Positions 43,686 to 51,552 of a DNA stretch of 64,000 nucleotides are shown here, one piece after another. The stretch comes from Bacillota bacterium (GTDB lineage: Bacteria > Bacillota > Clostridia > Acetivibrionales > DSM-1351). Each line of letters begins with the position of its first letter. Position 1 is the stretch's first letter. The DNA lies in the NCBI GenBank assembly GCA_023400235.1, contig JAEXFI010000012.1:62001-126000 (forward strand). The letters are read 5' to 3'. Below the pieces are notes generated by a model. It did not search any database. It worked only from the letters and a program-made list of their open reading frames with translations, and had not been told where the DNA came from. The position numbers and the translations under genes are program-made.

Positions 43686-43756
43686 ATAAAACAATCATAA
43701 GTTATTTATTTCGGTGTTCCGGGAGTATTCCGCGTATACCCGGCTAAAATCAGCTG

Positions 43757-44248
43757 TCAGTCATCCATATGGACTTTAACCAGGGTTCTGATATTGCTGT
43801 CTATGTTCACCATTGCATTTTTACATTTGCTGCTGATATTTGTGGTGGCGGATTTTATCTTGACTACATGCCCTACGGCACTGTGACTTCCGTCTATCTC
43901 CACAACATCACCATCCTTGACACTGATAGTCATTTGAGTTGCATCAAAGGCTGCCACGTTATCACCATTCACCAATATTCTCAAAGCGGCATCCGGCTCA
44001 CTGCCGATTATCTCCACCGTCATTTGTCCCTGCTGGTACAGGTATTCATCCCCGTTCAGAGGCAGACCCATGCTCTTGTCTGTCATGTGAAACCTGCTTC
44101 TGAGGGAAGGCACCACCAAAACCGTCTGAACCAATATCAGTACTACAAAACATAATATACATGTGCTGAAAAGTATATTTTCAAAAGCCGTATTTTTTTC
44201 AGTATTTTCAGTATTGCTGCTTTTTAATTTGAAAACCTTTAATTTCAT
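43757..44248 (-). CDS. Membrane-anchored protein of unknown function
   Basis: 163 residues. Cytoplasmic N-terminus rich in Lys/Ser/Asn, one membrane helix (~28-50), and an external beta-rich part with repeated hydrophobic-D/G turns (VNGDNVAAFDATQ...VKDGDVVEIDGSHSAVG). Family not recognised. ATG at 44248 has GGGGGAT four bases upstream; the long frame adds seven codons. Flanked by the hutP operon terminator and the BaiN-like gene, with separate regulation probable. Confidence 0.7.
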   Translation of the reverse strand: MKLKVFKLKSSNTENTEKNTAFENILFSTCILCFVVLILVQTVLVVPSLRSRFHMTDKSMGLPLNGDEYLYQQGQMTVEIIGSEPDAALRILVNGDNVAAFDATQMTISVKDGDVVEIDGSHSAVGHVVKIKSATTNISSKCKNAMVNIDSNIRTLVKVHMDD

Positions 44249-44360
44249 CTCTATCCCCCGTTTCTGCACACAATAATTAAATAGTCATTCGTTATTGTTA
44301 ATATGCTCAATTTCGGGGTGAAATAGTCATCATTTCCTAAGATTGAAGAAGGTTTGCAAT

Positions 44361-45593
44361 TCAGCAGCTTGTTCCTGCAAGATAACCTGTTGAAAAGGCT
44401 ATAGTCAGATTGAAACCTCCTGTATAGGCGTCAACATCTATAATCTCTCCTGCAAAATAAAGCCCTTTAAGCTTCTTGGACTCCATGGTGGATGGATTAA
44501 TTTCATTTATTTTAACTCCGCCCGCAGTCACAATAGCTTCTTTAATAGGTCTTGCGGATATTATGGTAATTTCCATTTGCTTAAGCAGCCTTACCAGCTT
44601 TTTTCTCTCCTCCCTGGTAATCTGATGGACTGGCTTATACTGATCTATCCCTGACAGTTCTATTATTACCGGGATTAGCTTTTGCGGCAGCAAATCATCC
44701 AGCGAATTCTTAAACTGCTTCCTGCTGGTCTTGTCGAAATCCCTCTGAACTCGTTCATCGAGCTTTTCCTCAGACAGTGCAGGCTTTAAATCCAGAAATA
44801 GCGACACATCTTTAAAATCATATGCCAGAAGATGTCTGCTGGCACTCAATATAACAGGGCCTGAAACACCAAAATGTGTAAACAGCATCTCTCCGAAATC
44901 GCTGAACACTTCTTTTCCTTTGCTGTTCTTAAAATTTACTGCTATATTCTTCAGGGATAGGCCCTGCAAGGCCCTGACCCACTCCTCCTTTGCCACAAGC
45001 GGCACCAGGGACGGCTTTAGCGGAGTAATAGTGTGTCCAAGCTTTTTTGCAATATGATAACCGTCTCCGGTTGAACCCGTGCCGGGATATGACATGCCTC
45101 CGGAGGCAAGTATGACACAATCTCCCTCCAGCACAGCGCCGTCCTCCAATTCAACACCTGCAACGGAACCATCCTTTTCAGCTATGTTTTTAACATGGGC
45201 TCCGGTTCTTATCTTCACCTTGTTTGTATCCAGAAATTTCATAAGTGCAGCCAGCACATCCCTGGAGGAGTCGGATACAGGAAATATCCTCCCTCCGCGC
45301 TCCACCTTGGTTTCAAGTCCCAGCTCGTTAAAAAAGCTGATGAGGTCCTGATTGGAAAAAGTGTAAAAGGCAGAATACAAAAAATTCCCGTTACCAGGCG
45401 TATTCTCAATAAGTCCTTCAATGTCAGCAGAATTGGTTATATTACAGCGACCCTTGCCCGATATAAGCAGCTTTTTCCCCAAACGGTCATTTTTTTCCAG
45501 CAATACTACATTATTTCCTCTATGCGCAGCAATGCCTGCAGCCATAATGCCTGCAGGCCCTCCACCAACAACAATTATATCCTTTGTGTTCAT
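44361..45593 (-). CDS. BaiN/HI0933-like FAD flavoprotein
   Basis: 410 residues. N-terminal FAD motif VGGGPAGIMAAGIAAHRGNN and ISGKGRCNITN, a flavoprotein signature, then ASGGMSYPGTGSTGDGYHIAKKLGH and C-terminal AGEIIDVDAYTGGFNLTIAFSTG. Matches the HI0933 family, some of which reduce steroid double bonds (BaiN). The physiological substrate here is unknown. Upstream RpiR-type regulator gene is 23 bases away on the same strand, so they may be co-transcribed. Confidence 0.9.
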   Translation of the reverse strand: MNTKDIIVVGGGPAGIMAAGIAAHRGNNVVLLEKNDRLGKKLLISGKGRCNITNSADIEGLIENTPGNGNFLYSAFYTFSNQDLISFFNELGLETKVERGGRIFPVSDSSRDVLAALMKFLDTNKVKIRTGAHVKNIAEKDGSVAGVELEDGAVLEGDCVILASGGMSYPGTGSTGDGYHIAKKLGHTITPLKPSLVPLVAKEEWVRALQGLSLKNIAVNFKNSKGKEVFSDFGEMLFTHFGVSGPVILSASRHLLAYDFKDVSLFLDLKPALSEEKLDERVQRDFDKTSRKQFKNSLDDLLPQKLIPVIIELSGIDQYKPVHQITREERKKLVRLLKQMEITIISARPIKEAIVTAGGVKINEINPSTMESKKLKGLYFAGEIIDVDAYTGGFNLTIAFSTGYLAGTSC

Positions 45594-45616
45594 ATGCTTC
45601 CTTCCGTTAACTGGAC

Positions 45617-46513
45617 TTATAATTTTTCTCCATTATAGGCATCATCTTTCTCGTAAACCTGATATTCATCCCATATCTTCTCAAGCTTTTCAAACGTACT
45701 GTAAACCTCATTCTTACGTCTCATTCCTATAGCCACTATAAGTGCATTTATAAGACTAAGGGGTGCAACAAGGGAGTCCACAAAGGAAGCCATGTCACTT
45801 CTTGCCAGCAGAGACATGTCAGCCGACTTGGCAACCGGTGATTCTGCACTGTCTGTGAGTGCTATGGTTTTTACCCCCTGCTTCTTGGCGAACTGCATTG
45901 CCTTTATGGTTCTTTTTGAGTACCTGGGGAAACTGACGCCGATAACCACGTCACCCTCCTGGGCTCTTATTATCTGCTCAAACATCTCACTTACACTGGT
46001 TGTATGCACCAATCTGACATTATCAAAAATCAAATTGAAGTAAAAACCAAGAAAACTTGCAAGGGGAGCTGAACTCCTCACACCCAGAATAAATATCCGC
46101 TTTGCGCCCAGGATAGTTTCAACTATATTGTTAAAATCCGAATTATCTATCTGCTCAAGTGTTATCTTTATTTTGTCCATATCCGACTGGAGTACACTCT
46201 TTAGTATGTTATCCTCATTTATCCTGTTGGAAGACACCTCAATCCTCTGTACTGCGGTAAGCTTGCTTTTTATCAGCTCCTGAAGCACCTTCTGAAGCTT
46301 GGGATATCCATCAAATCCAAGCTCTATGGCAAATCTTACAACGGTGGATTCGCTGACGCCAACTATCTCTCCAAGCTTTGCCGCAGTTACATAGGCTGCT
46401 TTGTCATAATGGTTTACAATGTAGTTGGCAATAAGCTTTTGCCCTTTGCTGAAATCATCATATTTTTGTTGTATGATATTAATAAGATCATTGTTTTTAC
46501 GTGTATCGTTCAT
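45617..46513 (-). CDS. MurR/RpiR-family transcriptional regulator
   Basis: 298 residues. N-terminal RpiR HTH (~1-75: VSESTVVRFAIELGFDGYPKLQ) and C-terminal SIS sugar-phosphate-binding domain (~125-250: IFILGVRSSAPLASFLGFYF, GDVVIGVSFPRYSKRTI). Start at ATG 46513 with GGAGG four bases away; the frame extends 19 codons further. Ligand probably a phosphorylated sugar or amino sugar. The 30-bp palindrome at 46596 is a plausible autoregulatory operator. Confidence 0.9.
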   Translation of the reverse strand: MNDTRKNNDLINIIQQKYDDFSKGQKLIANYIVNHYDKAAYVTAAKLGEIVGVSESTVVRFAIELGFDGYPKLQKVLQELIKSKLTAVQRIEVSSNRINEDNILKSVLQSDMDKIKITLEQIDNSDFNNIVETILGAKRIFILGVRSSAPLASFLGFYFNLIFDNVRLVHTTSVSEMFEQIIRAQEGDVVIGVSFPRYSKRTIKAMQFAKKQGVKTIALTDSAESPVAKSADMSLLARSDMASFVDSLVAPLSLINALIVAIGMRRKNEVYSTFEKLEKIWDEYQVYEKDDAYNGEKL

Positions 46514-46595
46514 ATATCCTCCAAGCGAATGTTTGTCCATATGCAAATAAATTGCCGCTTTTCCCAGCAATATACTATAATATTACCTTTTTGCA

Positions 46596-46625
46596 GGATA
46601 AAAATCAAGTACTTGCATTTTATCC
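46596..46625. promoter_or_regulatory. 30-bp near-perfect palindrome (candidate operator)
   Basis: GGATAAAAATCAAGT against ACTTGCATTTTATCC pairs at 13 of 15 positions, with the CAAGTACTTG core perfect. It lies in the divergent gap between the RpiR-type gene and a conserved unknown, 83 bases before the regulator start. No T run follows, so an operator is likelier than a terminator. Confidence 0.5.
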
Positions 46626-46773
46626 CGCTTGCCGGTTGTAATCAATGTATGCAGCAGAAAAACACAATTCTGTCTATTTTCCTGACATATATTTTGGGAA
46701 ACTTACCAATACTAATCTGGCAGTTCAAGCGTTCATCAAGTTATTATATGCTATTTTATGGAACGGGGTAAAT

Positions 46774-47472
46774 ATGATTCAGATAGATGATGCCGGAAGC
46801 GGCAGCTTTGTTGGAGGAACCTGTATCGGGTTTTACCGCCCGGAAACAAATGAATATTATTTTGACATCATACCTGTTGAATTATACGGTATAGAGAACT
46901 TTAAAAGAAAGCTTTATCTTGACTGTGTGGTTGAAATAGCCGAAAAAGCCTTTGCCGCACTGAAGGTAAGCCACTATGAGACCATTGAAATCTGCCGGGG
47001 CTACATGTTTGAAAAATTAAAGCTGTGGCTTGCCCAGAAGGGCTTTTGCTGGTATGTGACCCAGATTACCGGCAAAATCCAGGAGGTAGTGGAAAAAAAC
47101 TTCGAGCTCTACACTATCAAAATGGGGCTTCCAAAAGAATATATCAAATATACCCATTATCCCTTTCATTTTCACAAGCTCCTCAGATGGGTACTTTCCG
47201 ACTATGACAACAGGATCAGTCTTTGCAAGGTAGGCTGGAAAAGCTGGCAGAAGCTGAAAAACATAACCCTGTCAGTCTCATATGGAAAAATGGAGCACGC
47301 AAACTATTATTGCCTGAAATGCACAAAGAGGATAAAAAAAGGCACAAATATTGCAATACTCAGATTTTACAGCAATCAGCATAACTATATATATCTGCAC
47401 AAGGGCTGTGAGGTACAGCAAGCCGGAGTGCTCTTGAAAACAGAAAACCCGTCTCAACACTTTCATGTTTAA
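46774..47472 (+). CDS. Conserved clostridial protein of unknown function
   Basis: 232 residues. Begins MIQIDDAGSGSFVGGTCIG, reminiscent of an RNase H-like first strand with Asp residues; then a helical region and a C-terminal CLKCTKRIK...LHKGC Cys pair that could bind zinc. No family name is recognised; a role in nucleic-acid binding is only suggested. ATG at 46774 has CGGGG about eight bases upstream; the frame extends 43 codons further without support. Divergent from the RpiR gene across the palindrome at 46596. Confidence 0.65.
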   Translation: MIQIDDAGSGSFVGGTCIGFYRPETNEYYFDIIPVELYGIENFKRKLYLDCVVEIAEKAFAALKVSHYETIEICRGYMFEKLKLWLAQKGFCWYVTQITGKIQEVVEKNFELYTIKMGLPKEYIKYTHYPFHFHKLLRWVLSDYDNRISLCKVGWKSWQKLKNITLSVSYGKMEHANYYCLKCTKRIKKGTNIAILRFYSNQHNYIYLHKGCEVQQAGVLLKTENPSQHFHV

Positions 47473-47545
47473 GACAGGTCTCCTGTAAAAATGGATTTAT
47501 TTGTTGGGATATATTGTAGGAATTGAATATTCAATTACCAGATTA

Positions 47546-49081
47546 TTACAGTTTTGTTCTGAATCTATCCAGCATTCCATAAAGTCCCCATCTGTTTTGA
47601 TTATTGAGTCTGGATATATTCCCCACAGCATACTGCCTGCCATCTCGTGCCCCCATATCGGCCACAACTGCAGATATGGCAGCAACCACCTCCGGATTTA
47701 TGCCCTCTGTCTTTGCAGCAGCAGGCTCTACCGACTTATTTCTGTCCTCAATTCTCTGCTTGAAAAACTTCTCAGCAACCTGCGGCAGCATGGCATAGGA
47801 AAGAACATCCTCCTCCTGCTCGATAAATTCTCCCGCTGTACTTTTAATCTTCTCAAGCTCAGGCTCAATCAGGTCAGCAGGCCTGCAGGTAATAGGCTCT
47901 TCTTCTCTCAGTATCTTTTTTCTGATTTCCGCACTGACAGGAGCAGGTGTTTTGCCGTACTCTCCCTTAACAATGCCTTTTGACTCCTTTGGCACCATCT
48001 TGTATCTTTCACCTGTGATTACATTCATTACGGCCTGTGTTCCCACAATCTGACTGGTAGGGGTTACCAATGGAGGATATCCAAAGTCCTCACGTACTCT
48101 TGGAACCTCCTTCAATACTTCCTCATATTTGTCCAAAGCATTGGACTGCTTCAACTGTGAAACAAGGTTGGACAGCATTCCTCCGGGAACCTGATATATG
48201 AGCGCATTTACATCCACACCCATAACCTTCACGTCCAGAAGGCCGCTTTCAATATATTTCTCCTTGAGGGGTCTGAAATAATCAGCTATTTCACTGAGTT
48301 TTTCAAGATCCAGTCCGGTATCGTACGGAGAATCCTTCAAGGTTGCAACCAGTGGCTCAGTGGGAGGCTGCGAGGTTCCCAGCGCCATAGGAGATATGGC
48401 GCAATCCACAACATCCACTCCAGCCTCTATGGCCTTGATATATGTCATTGACGCCACACCGCTGGTATAGTGCGTGTGCAGCTGAACAGGAACCTTAACA
48501 TTCTCCTTTAGAGCCTTTACAAGCTCATATGCCTGATAAGGCACCAGAAGTCCGGCCATATCCTTAATGCAAATGGAGTCCGCTCCCATACCCTCTATAC
48601 GTTTTGCATCCTGTACAAAAAGCTCCAGGCTGTGAACCGGGCTGACAGTATAGCATATACACCCCTGTGCATGGCCGCCTTCCTTTTTGCAGGCCCTTAT
48701 TGCTGTTTCTATATTTCTGGGATCGTTCAAGGCATCAAAAATTCTCATTATATCCATGCCGTTAGCTATGGCCTTTTGTATAAAATATTCCACCACATCG
48801 TCAGCATAATGCTTGTAGCCCAGAAGGTTCTGTCCTCTCAGCAGCATCTGCAGCGGTGTTTTCTTTGCCACTTCCTTTATTTTTCTGAGTCTGACCCAGG
48901 GATCTTCGTTCAAGAATCTCATAGAGGCGTCAAAAGTTGCTCCTCCCCATGCTTCCAGTGAATGATAACCTATATTGTCAAGCTTTTCAACAATAGGAAG
49001 CATATCTTCGGTTTTCATTCTGGTAGCTATCAGCGACTGATGTGCATCTCTTAAAACTGTTTCGGTAATTCTTACTCCCAT
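47546..49081 (-). CDS. Carboxyltransferase (pyruvate carboxylase B/oxaloacetate decarboxylase alpha type) with OadG-like tail
   Basis: 511 residues. HMGL-like barrel starting VRITETVLRDAHQSLIATR, with metal/active site region in MLLRGQNLLGYKHYADD, CIKDMAGLL and QLHTHYTSG; then the PYC/OADA domain. It transfers CO2 between biotin and pyruvate/oxaloacetate. The C-terminal ~60 residues (after a PAAAKTEG linker) have VVAAISAVVADM...RWGLYGML, the pattern of the soluble end of OadG/MmdD gamma subunits. Start at ATG 49081 with GAGGAG upstream. Last gene of the biotin-carrier operon; its own biotin domain is absent, so the adjacent BCCP must serve it. Confidence 0.92.
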   Translation of the reverse strand: MGVRITETVLRDAHQSLIATRMKTEDMLPIVEKLDNIGYHSLEAWGGATFDASMRFLNEDPWVRLRKIKEVAKKTPLQMLLRGQNLLGYKHYADDVVEYFIQKAIANGMDIMRIFDALNDPRNIETAIRACKKEGGHAQGCICYTVSPVHSLELFVQDAKRIEGMGADSICIKDMAGLLVPYQAYELVKALKENVKVPVQLHTHYTSGVASMTYIKAIEAGVDVVDCAISPMALGTSQPPTEPLVATLKDSPYDTGLDLEKLSEIADYFRPLKEKYIESGLLDVKVMGVDVNALIYQVPGGMLSNLVSQLKQSNALDKYEEVLKEVPRVREDFGYPPLVTPTSQIVGTQAVMNVITGERYKMVPKESKGIVKGEYGKTPAPVSAEIRKKILREEEPITCRPADLIEPELEKIKSTAGEFIEQEEDVLSYAMLPQVAEKFFKQRIEDRNKSVEPAAAKTEGINPEVVAAISAVVADMGARDGRQYAVGNISRLNNQNRWGLYGMLDRFRTKL

Positions 49082-49193
49082 ACCTATCTCCTCTTTTCTC
49101 AAGCTTATGAAACTCACCGGCAGCTCCGGTGACACAATATGAAAACATCAGGTACAGACCACTGCTTGACTTTGCCCGCACCTCCAAAAGTCC

Positions 49194-49571
49194 TTAAGCT
49201 ATAGTCACCATTACCTCACCGGCCGAAACGGACTTGCCCGGCTCCACGTTCAATGCGGCAACCTTTCCGTCAGTAGGAGCTACTATTTCATTTTCCATTT
49301 TCATGGCTTCAAGTATCAACAATACCTGGCCCTTCTTTACAGTTTCTCCGGCAGTAACTTTAACCTTAAGAACCGTGCCCGGCATAGGAGCGGCAACATC
49401 TCCCGCACTTGCAACAGCTGGCTGCACAGGCTGTGCAGCTTTTGCAGCCTGACCGGCAGACTTTCCCTTGGGCTTCACCGCCAAAGGTGCCACAGGTGCG
49501 CTGGGCCCTCCGATTTCCTGAACCTCTACTTCATAAGGATTTCCGTTAACCTTGATTATATATTTACTCAT
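49194..49571 (-). CDS. Biotin/lipoyl carrier protein
   Basis: 125 residues. Short N-terminal YIIKVNGNPYEVEVQEI, an Ala/Pro-rich flexible linker (~25-58) and the biotinyl domain with EAMKMENE, whose Lys is biotinylated. Carries CO2 between the two carboxyltransferases on either side. GGAGG before the ATG. Confidence 0.94.
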   Translation of the reverse strand: MSKYIIKVNGNPYEVEVQEIGGPSAPVAPLAVKPKGKSAGQAAKAAQPVQPAVASAGDVAAPMPGTVLKVKVTAGETVKKGQVLLILEAMKMENEIVAPTDGKVAALNVEPGKSVSAGEVMVTIA

Positions 49572-49640
49572 AGCAATACCTCCATAAAACTTGATTAATA
49601 ATCCATATCAAAAATCTTTTCCATTTGCTGACCGCACTTT

Positions 49641-51191
49641 TTATAGCGGAATGTTTCCGTGCTTTTTGGATGGCCTGTTTTCCCTCTTTGAGTTTAGCAT
49701 TTCAAGAGCCATAATTATTTTGGTTCTTGTTTCAGCCGGTTCTATAACATCGTCAATATACCCTCTTGCAGCGGCAACATAAGGATTTGAAAACTTATCC
49801 CTGTATTCTGCTATTTTTTCTTTTCTGGTTTCCGAAGGATTTTCAGAAGCAGTGATATCCTTCTTGAAAATAATATTTGCAGCTCCATCAGGCCCCATAA
49901 CAGCTATTTCAGCCGAAGGCCACGCAAATACCATATCAGCCCCGATGGTTTTGCTGTTCATGGCAATGTATGCACCGCCATAGGCTTTTCTCAAAATAAC
50001 ATTGATTTTAGGAACAGTCGCCTCTGAAAATGCGTAAAGCAGCTTGGCGCCGTGCCTAATAATGCCGTTGTGCTCCTGGGCAACACCTGGAAGGAAGGCC
50101 GGAACATCAGTGAGGCTCAGCAAAGGAATGTTGAAGGCATCACAGAAACGTACAAAACGGGCCGCCTTGTCTGCCGCATTCATATCCAGTGACCCTGCCA
50201 TAACTTTTGGCTGGTTGGCAACTACACCTACGGATTTTCCGTTTAACCTGCCAAAACCGATTATTATATTTTGAGCAAATGCACCGTGAATTTCCATGAA
50301 ATCACCGTCATCCACTATTTCTTCAATTATTCCATACATGTCGTAGGGCTTGTTTGATTCTTCAGGTATTATTTCGTTCAGGCTTTCAATTATTCTGTTG
50401 GCACTGTCCGCAGTACCGTAATAAACCGTATCCGATACATTGTTGTCCGGCAGGAAGCTGAGAAGTCTCTTGATATCGTCTATGCATTCCTCTTCGTTTG
50501 CAGACTTGAAGTGTGCAACACCGCTCACTGCAGTGTGAACATCTGCTCCTCCGAGCTTCTCAACGGACACATCCTCACCTGTAACAGATTTTATTACCTG
50601 AGGTCCTGTAATAAACATCTGACTTGTATTTTCAACCATAAAAATGAAATCCGTAATGGCAGGTGAATATACTGCTCCGCCTGCACAGGGTCCCATTATT
50701 ACGGAAATTTGCGGGATCACTCCCGAGGCAAGTGTATTCCTATAGAAGATATCACCATAGCCTGAAAGTGCATCCAGCCCCTCTTCAATTCTTGCTCCGC
50801 CCGAATCATTTATAGCAATAAACGGCGCACCCATTTTAAGCGCCATATCCATAACCTTTGTTATCTTCTTTGCATGCATTTCTCCAAGAGAACCACCAAT
50901 TACAGTAAAATCCTGAGATGCCACAAATACTTTTCTGCCGCTCACTGTACCGTAACCGGTAACAACACCATCACCTGCCAGTTTTTTCTTCTGCATTCCA
51001 AAATCGAAGCACCTTGATTCGATAAAGGCATCTATTTCAACAAAGCTTCCCTCATCAAACAGCATGTCGATTCTTTCCCTGGCGGAGAACTTTCCTTCCG
51101 TATGCCTTTTTTCAATCTTGTCCTGTCCACCGCCTAAAGCGATAGCTGCTTTCATACTTTTTAAGCCTTCAAGCTTTTCTTTCTGTGACAT
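49641..51191 (-). CDS. Acyl-CoA carboxyltransferase (MmdA/PccB type)
   Basis: 516 residues. Crotonase-like carboxyltransferase with N- and C-halves: GGSLGEMHAKKITKVMDMA, NDSGGARIEEGLDALSGYG, GPCAGGAVYSPAITDF and YGGAYIAMNSKTIGADMVFAWPSAEIAVMGP. It carries CO2 between biotin and propionyl-/methylmalonyl- or acetyl-/malonyl-CoA. ATG 51191 has GGAGG five bases upstream; 24 extra codons in the long frame lack support. First gene of the three-gene transcarboxylase operon, resembling Cthe_0699-0701 of C. thermocellum (from memory), from promoter 51307-51335. Confidence 0.93.
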   Translation of the reverse strand: MSQKEKLEGLKSMKAAIALGGGQDKIEKRHTEGKFSARERIDMLFDEGSFVEIDAFIESRCFDFGMQKKKLAGDGVVTGYGTVSGRKVFVASQDFTVIGGSLGEMHAKKITKVMDMALKMGAPFIAINDSGGARIEEGLDALSGYGDIFYRNTLASGVIPQISVIMGPCAGGAVYSPAITDFIFMVENTSQMFITGPQVIKSVTGEDVSVEKLGGADVHTAVSGVAHFKSANEEECIDDIKRLLSFLPDNNVSDTVYYGTADSANRIIESLNEIIPEESNKPYDMYGIIEEIVDDGDFMEIHGAFAQNIIIGFGRLNGKSVGVVANQPKVMAGSLDMNAADKAARFVRFCDAFNIPLLSLTDVPAFLPGVAQEHNGIIRHGAKLLYAFSEATVPKINVILRKAYGGAYIAMNSKTIGADMVFAWPSAEIAVMGPDGAANIIFKKDITASENPSETRKEKIAEYRDKFSNPYVAAARGYIDDVIEPAETRTKIIMALEMLNSKRENRPSKKHGNIPL

Positions 51192-51290
51192 ATAAACCTC
51201 CTTCATGATATCCGACACTTTCAAAATGCTAAGCACAACGATTATTCCAGACCTTACGGCCAAAATGTTACCTAAAAATATTATTAGTTA

Positions 51291-51307
51291 TTATTACCTA
51301 GTAATAA
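51291..51307. promoter_or_regulatory. 17-bp perfect palindrome at the transcarboxylase start site (FapR-like operator?)
   Basis: TTATTAC-CTA-GTAATAA; arms are perfectly inverted (51291-51297, 51301-51307). It overlaps the last base of the -10 box and covers the presumed start site, a classical repressor position. The TACCTAGT core resembles FapR operators as I recall them. No fapR gene is in the window. Confidence 0.55.
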
Positions 51308-51335
51308 TTATATATTACCAAAAAAAGTGTGTCAA
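51307..51335 (-). promoter_or_regulatory. Consensus sigma-A promoter of the transcarboxylase operon
   Basis: TTGACA (51335-51330), 17-base spacer, TATAAT (51312-51307). This matches both consensus hexamers and the optimal spacing, about 115 bases before the start codon. Confidence 0.85.
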
Positions 51336-51404
51336 TAGAGTTGCTTTTTATTGCCTGCCTCACCCGGAATCTATAATGCAAAAACCTGTTCAGTAAAAAG
51401 TATC

Positions 51405-51462
51405 TTTACAAAATAATTACACTTTCTTACAGGCCTGTTACATTATTTACAAGTCAATTACA
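51405..51462 (+). promoter_or_regulatory. Six phased TTACA direct repeats (Pho-box-like array)
   Basis: TTACA begins at 51406, 51417, 51427, 51438, 51447 and 51458, with steps of 11, 10, 11, 9 and 11 bases. A CTACA follows at 51478. The array ends ~49 bases before TATAAT 51511-51516 of the next gene, whose -35 is poor. Direct TTnACA-type hexamers with 5+/-2 spacers are typical of OmpR-family regulators such as PhoP. An activator site is likely. Confidence 0.55.
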
Positions 51463-51552
51463 GATTTCTTAAAACTTCTACAATTTAACATCTCCGTTCC
51501 AGACATTTAGTATAATTATTCCAGTGATAATTTGAAAGGAGTTTTGTTATTT

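Noticed and set aside
47473..47545. Small gene between the conserved unknown and the carboxyltransferase
   Set aside because: Too short, no ribosome site and convergent stops on both sides.
51451..51461. Exact copy of the repeat end AAGTCAATTAC
   Set aside because: No matching other end nearby; it overlaps the phased TTACA array, which explains it better, in A/T-rich DNA.
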